Assembly (NCBI RefSeq): GCF_947502895.1
Contig: NZ_CANNBM010000008.1
Span: 14,844-78,843 of the forward strand
Direction: 5' to 3'
DNA from: an uncultured Sulfitobacter sp.
Lineage (GTDB): Bacteria > Pseudomonadota > Alphaproteobacteria > Rhodobacterales > Rhodobacteraceae
DNA: 64,000 nt
Notes under the pieces: model-generated
The model's database searches: none
Seen by the model: only the letters and a program-made list of their open reading frames with translations
What the model was told of the DNA's origin: nothing
Position numbers and translations under genes: made by a program
Shown: positions 60,845-64,000 of the stretch, one piece after another
Layout: each line of letters begins with the position of its first letter
Numbering within the stretch: the stretch's first letter is position 1

Positions 60845-61142
60845 AGGGCATCTCGTATTGTGCCAACCGGCGCAGCACAGCGTCGCGTTCTTCCAGCAAG
60901 TCCAACACCAACGCGACACCAGCAACGTTAACGCCCAGATCGCGGTTCAGGCGCCGCGCTTTTTTCGCCCGCACAATGTTGGTCCCGACAAAGCGCCAGT
61001 TACCACTGTTTCCGCCTACGGGGTCAAGCACACCATGCTCGACCAACTCAATCACCCAAGCCTCATCTGCCTGACAAAAGCGGCAAAGGTCTTGCAGGGT
61101 TAGCGTATCCACAATTTCACTGTGCTGGGTCGTTTTTTTCAT
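60843..61142 (-). CDS. cbpM: CbpM-like modulator of the CbpA chaperone
   Basis: This 99-residue MerR-like helical protein reads LTLQDLCRFCQADEAWVIELVEHGVLDP, then RAKKARRLNRDLGVNVAGVALVLDLLEERDAVLRRL. This is the CbpM/chaperone-modulator layout of a winged-helix-like head and a coiled dimer helix. In E. coli CbpM binds the J domain of CbpA and blocks it. It starts 3 bases after the cbpA-like stop, so the two are one operon. Confidence 0.85.
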   Translation of the reverse strand: MKKTTQHSEIVDTLTLQDLCRFCQADEAWVIELVEHGVLDPVGGNSGNWRFVGTNIVRAKKARRLNRDLGVNVAGVALVLDLLEERDAVLRRLAQYEMP

Positions 61143-61145
61143 GAT

Positions 61146-62072
61146 CTAACCTCCTAAATTGGCGCGCGGATCAAAGGGCATTTCCTGTGCCATTTTCTCA
61201 AAGAACGCGCGTGCTTCAGCTGTTTCGGCCTTTGGATTAACGATTTTCAGGGTGGCGTAGATGTCACCTGCTGGCTGCCCTGGCAGGCCCTTTCCCTTGA
61301 GCCGCAGCTTCTGGCCCGCGCGTGCATTTTTAGGAATGCGCAGATCGACCTTGCCGTCAGGTGTGGGCATTGTCACACGCGCGCCAAGTGCTCCCTCCCA
61401 TGGGGCGATGGGCAGATCGAGATAAAGGTCCTTGCCATCGGGGCGGTACACAGGATGCGGGGCAAAACTGATCTCGAGGAACAGATCACCGGCTACATCC
61501 GCGCCCGGAGTGCCTTGCCCTGCAAGCCGAATGTGCTGACCTTCCATGATGCCTTTGGGCACCTTAACCGCGATGGTGCGGTCTTGCAGGGTGACACGGC
61601 CATCCGGCCCCAACACCGGCGATCTGAGGCTGAGCGTACGCGAGGCCCCCTTAAACGCCTCTTCGATCGTAATCTCGATCCGCCCATGACTATCAGCCCC
61701 GTGTTTGGCACCCATGCCACCTGTCGGGCCGCCGCCACGCCGAAAGAGCGTTTCAAAGAAATCGTTGAAGCCTTCGCCCTCTTGCGGTCCACCCTGTGAA
61801 AATGAATATTCATTTTCCCAGTCTGGCGGCGGCTGATACCGTCCCTGACCTTGCGGCGGTTCCTGACCCATCTGATCATAGGCTGCGCGGCGTTCGGGGT
61901 CTTTCAACACCTCGTAGGCTTCGTTCACATCCTTGAACTTCGCTTCCGCGTTCGGGCCGGTGTTGATGTCCGGGTGATACTTCCGCGCCGCCTTGCGAAA
62001 CGCCTTCTTGATATCATCAGGTTTTGCATCCTGCGCGACACCCAGCACTTTGTAGTAGTCTTTGAAATCCAT
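61146..62072 (-). CDS. cbpA: CbpA-like DnaJ co-chaperone
   Basis: This 308-residue protein has a J domain (about 1-70) with the HPD motif in ARKYHPDINTG. A Gly/Phe/Gln-rich linker follows (FSQGGPQEGEGFNDFFETLFRRGGG). Two C-terminal beta domains come last (HGRIEITIEEAFKGASRTLSL, HPVYRPDGKDLYLDLPIAPWEGALGARVTMPTPDG). There is no zinc-finger region, so it is CbpA class and not DnaJ. It recruits DnaK/Hsp70 to unfolded proteins. An FNR-type box lies 62-75 bases upstream. Confidence 0.92.
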   Translation of the reverse strand: MDFKDYYKVLGVAQDAKPDDIKKAFRKAARKYHPDINTGPNAEAKFKDVNEAYEVLKDPERRAAYDQMGQEPPQGQGRYQPPPDWENEYSFSQGGPQEGEGFNDFFETLFRRGGGPTGGMGAKHGADSHGRIEITIEEAFKGASRTLSLRSPVLGPDGRVTLQDRTIAVKVPKGIMEGQHIRLAGQGTPGADVAGDLFLEISFAPHPVYRPDGKDLYLDLPIAPWEGALGARVTMPTPDGKVDLRIPKNARAGQKLRLKGKGLPGQPAGDIYATLKIVNPKAETAEARAFFEKMAQEMPFDPRANLGG

Positions 62073-62133
62073 TTGCCTACCGTTCGCATGCTTTCATCTG
62101 GCAGCATACTGCCATCTGCGATGACGGGTTCGT

Positions 62134-62147
62134 TTGATCTTTGTCAG
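62134..62147. promoter_or_regulatory. FNR-type box between the cbpA-like and Usp genes
   Basis: TTGATCTTTGTCAG (8 of 10), centred 68 bases before the cbpA-like start and 87 before the Usp start. Confidence 0.65.
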
Positions 62148-62227
62148 TCGGGCGACAACGCGATGTGACACCATAATCGCGACTGCTCCGGTCAATTGGC
62201 CGGTCACTTTGATGAACGGAGACAACA

Positions 62228-63073
62228 ATGCACTATCGCTCGATACTATTTGTACTGAACACAAAAACACCCGACGCCCAGATCGCGCAGGCAGCCGAAG
62301 CTGCCGCATTGGATGACACGCATCTGGTCTGTTTGCTGCTGGGTCAAGCCCCTGCGCTGCCGATATATGCATACGGCGTGCCTCCGTATGGCGGAATGAA
62401 CATCCCTGACAACTGGGGCGAAAAGGTCGAGGAAGCACAGCAGGCCCGGAAAGACCGCGTTGATGCTGTTGAAGCAATCCTTGCGAAAAGCAATGCCTCT
62501 GGCGATGTCCACTCCGTCCTTTGTGCAACGTTGGATGTGAAGCACCACGTTTCGCGGCTTGCCCGTGTCAGCGACGAAGCGTTCCTCGCTGCCAATCTGC
62601 GCGACGATCCGGATGTCATGCGTGAAGCCGTCGCGGGTGTCCTGTTTCACTCCCCCATTGGCCTTCGTTTGAATGGGACGGTCGCCCAGAAGGCTGATCG
62701 TGTGTTCGTCGCATGGACCAGCAATGAGGCCGCATCGGCGGCTGTGCATGCCGCCCTACCCTATCTGAAAGAGGCTAGCGAGGTTGTGATTGCCTGCTTT
62801 GATCCCGTGATGACGGCTGCGGCAGACGGTCAAGATCCCGGCGTTGATGTGGCCGAATGGCTCAGCCATCATGGCTGCACCGTAACGGTTTCTCAGTTCC
62901 CTAGCGGTGGCCTTGAGATCGGGCGCGCCATTCAGGATCGCGCAACTGAATTCGGCGCGGATTTGGTTGTGATGGGGGCCTATGGTCACGCGCGGATAAT
63001 CCAAACTGTTCTGGGTGGCACCACCCGCACCATGATTGAACAGACTGATCTTCCGCTGCTTTTGGCGCATTAG
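62228..63073 (+). CDS. tandem universal stress protein (two Usp domains)
   Basis: This 281-residue protein has a divergent first Usp unit (RSILFVLNTKTPDAQIAQAAEAAALDDTHLVCLLLGQ). Its second unit is better kept, ending LVVMGAYGHARIIQTVLGGTTRTMIEQTDLPLLLAH, where G-x2-G-x(9)-G-T/S of ATP-binding Usps is seen. It resembles the tandem Usp at 53.9 kb. The ATG at 62228 follows CGGAGA. The next gene starts 10 bases after its stop, in the same direction. Confidence 0.87.
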   Translation: MHYRSILFVLNTKTPDAQIAQAAEAAALDDTHLVCLLLGQAPALPIYAYGVPPYGGMNIPDNWGEKVEEAQQARKDRVDAVEAILAKSNASGDVHSVLCATLDVKHHVSRLARVSDEAFLAANLRDDPDVMREAVAGVLFHSPIGLRLNGTVAQKADRVFVAWTSNEAASAAVHAALPYLKEASEVVIACFDPVMTAAADGQDPGVDVAEWLSHHGCTVTVSQFPSGGLEIGRAIQDRATEFGADLVVMGAYGHARIIQTVLGGTTRTMIEQTDLPLLLAH

Positions 63074-63083
63074 GGATTCCGGA

Positions 63084-63530
63084 ATGGCCTGCACCAACAA
63101 AGATGATCTGATCAACCTGACAGAGAGAGAATTTGCCAAACTGCAAAAACTGATCGCATCGCTGGATCAGGCACAATCAGAGAAAGGTGAGGACGATGTG
63201 TCGATCAAAGATGTGATCGGCCATCGCGCACATTGGATTGATCTATTCTTGGGCTGGTACAATGACGGCATGGCTGGAAAAGAGGTTTTCTTTCCAGCAA
63301 AGGGCTACAAGTGGAATGACCTTAAACGTTATAATGCCGAACTGCGCCAGCGGCAGGCGCATCTAGATTGGGAGACGGTCAAAACGCTGCTGCAAAGCCG
63401 TCACGATCAATTGGTTCTGTTTCTTTCTGATCTTTCTAATACGAAACTCTATGGTGGGCCGATGCAGGGTGCCAACAACAAATGGACAACGGGCAGATGG
63501 GCAGCAGCGACAGGATCGCGCCAGCCGTAA
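63084..63530 (+). CDS. ClbS/DfsB-family protein with a damaged C terminus
   Basis: This 148-residue protein starts TNKDDLINLTEREFAKLQKLIASL and holds IGHRAHWIDLFLGWYNDGMAGKEVFFPAKGYKWNDLKRYN, then NTKLYGGPMQGANNKWTTGRW. This is the four-helix DinB-like ClbS/DfsB pattern. Intact relatives continue about 20 residues further; here the frame ends AAATGSRQP. Those codons lie in DNA that is antisense to a SulP remnant, so the true end was lost by deletion. It may still fold. It is coupled to the Usp gene upstream. Confidence 0.72.
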   Translation: MACTNKDDLINLTEREFAKLQKLIASLDQAQSEKGEDDVSIKDVIGHRAHWIDLFLGWYNDGMAGKEVFFPAKGYKWNDLKRYNAELRQRQAHLDWETVKTLLQSRHDQLVLFLSDLSNTKLYGGPMQGANNKWTTGRWAAATGSRQP

Positions 63531-63700
63531 CACCCAGATCAACACCAAGCCCCAGCGTGAGCAAAACGGTCACAACAATCGCGTTTGGAATAGGTCCTGC
63601 TGTGCCGCTGGGTCTTGATGTCCACCAATGATAAAACAGCCACGATGATGGTGACCGCAAGCGTAGCCTTTTGCGGCGCATCTGCGCATTTGATCGGCAT
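63505..63700 (-). pseudogene. remnant of a SulP-family anion transporter gene
   Basis: One minus-strand frame reads PQKATLAVTIIVAVLSLVDIKTQRHSRTYSK. After a shift another reads NAIVVTVLLTLGLGVDLGVTAGAILSLL. In SulP permeases these pieces follow each other (LP.A.LA.TIIVAVLSLVD..., ...ILLTL..GVE.GV..G...S). Only about 60 residues remain, with a frameshift, no start and no STAS domain. Confidence 0.72.
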
Positions 63701-63811
63701 CGGGGGTTGTGTGAAAATCCCGCGCCCGGATTTTATCCTAGCTCCAATTCCCACGTTTAAGGTGCCATATCGTATCGGTAGTTGGACGTCACACCATTGC
63801 GTCCCAGCGTC

Positions 63812-64000
63812 TCAACCAACCCCTACAATCACAATGTCAAAGGATGCATCCGCTTGGTCCACTGGCGTTTTACCACCATTCCCAATGCACCACACAACGC
63901 CTTTCATGTCATACCCTGCCGCTTTTGTTATGCTCAAGATATCCGCCAAAGACCTAAGGGTGGCCGAGCCTGTCCCAGTGCGGCAATTGGCAAGAATGGG
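63812..64000 (-). pseudogene. remnant of a TIGR01244-type sulfur transferase/FAD oxidoreductase fusion gene (partial)
   Basis: From the window edge inward the frame reads PILANCRTGTGSATLRSL, ITKAAGYDMKG, then GGKTPVDQADASFDIVIVGVG and a stop. This resembles the end of the phosphatase-like/sulfur transferase domain (CRTGTRSATLW) and the first strand of the FAD domain (FDIVIVGGG) of the fused protein. The stop falls inside the nucleotide-binding loop. The N-terminal part lies outside the window. In other proteobacteria this gene often neighbours a SulP gene, as here. Confidence 0.65.

Noticed and set aside
1..64000. CRISPR array, tRNA, rRNA, intact insertion sequence or prophage
   Set aside because: No regularly spaced repeats, no cloverleaf or rRNA signature, and no transposase or phage structural genes were seen. 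The DUF1469 holin-like gene belongs to a stress operon and not to a phage.

Overview
ORGANISM. The proteins and the base composition (GC-rich coding DNA) point to an alphaproteobacterium of the Roseobacter group (Rhodobacterales). Supporting this are EcfG-type general-stress promoters, FnrL-type boxes, an HWE-type histidine kinase and a type I-like PHA synthase. This is read from family resemblance only, so the genus is not assigned. LAYOUT. (1) 1-7.1 kb: the 5' half of a LysR regulator, a small lipoprotein, an RND efflux pair (membrane fusion protein plus permease), an MscS channel, then about 0.85 kb with no convincing gene. (2) 7.1-17.8 kb: a cluster of envelope and general-stress genes (DUF3618, holin-like DUF1469, two DUF883, YihY/BrkB, DUF421, a double PRC-barrel protein, DUF998, MgtC, DUF892/YciE, an HWE kinase with a single-domain response regulator, Pmp3, DUF4112, ExoD, a SpoIIAA-like protein, a small acidic protein, DUF2945). 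Eight transcription units here start near GGAAC-N16/17-NGTT sequences, the EcfG promoter pattern. (3) 17.8-20.5 kb: a scrapyard. It holds broken topoisomerase IB, VirD4/TraG coupling protein, permease and thioredoxin genes. Among them, in AT-richer DNA, is an unrecognised secreted protein with three cysteine-bearing repeats. (4) 20.5-63 kb: a large low-oxygen survival island. Fourteen FNR-type boxes (TTGAT-N4-ATCAA and near variants) lie in the promoter gaps, many between divergent genes. HOW THE FNR-TYPE ISLAND FITS TOGETHER. The boxes sit in front of a Lon-like protease coupled to a Usp-like protein; cytochromes c; an Mla/MCE-type lipid ABC system; a DksA/TraR-type factor; two Crp/Fnr regulators (one with a box, one without); a flavodoxin; NAD(P)HX dehydratase; a MacB-like exporter translationally coupled to a PHA synthase, with a phasin nearby; a Ca2+-type P-ATPase with a Ca2+/cation exchanger; a VIT1-like transporter; a CBS-domain site-2 protease; several universal stress proteins; a FixL-like hybrid kinase; the complete arginine deiminase pathway (YfcC-type transporter, arcA, arcB, arcC); and CbpA/CbpM. 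The likely theme is staying alive when respiration stops: ATP from arginine, ion and pH balance, carbon storage, protein quality control and membrane maintenance. (5) 63-64 kb: a ClbS/DfsB-like gene with a broken end that runs into remains of a SulP transporter and a TIGR01244-type sulfur-transferase fusion. LIMITS. All calls come from reading sequence by eye; no searches were run. No tRNA, rRNA, CRISPR array or intact insertion sequence was seen.
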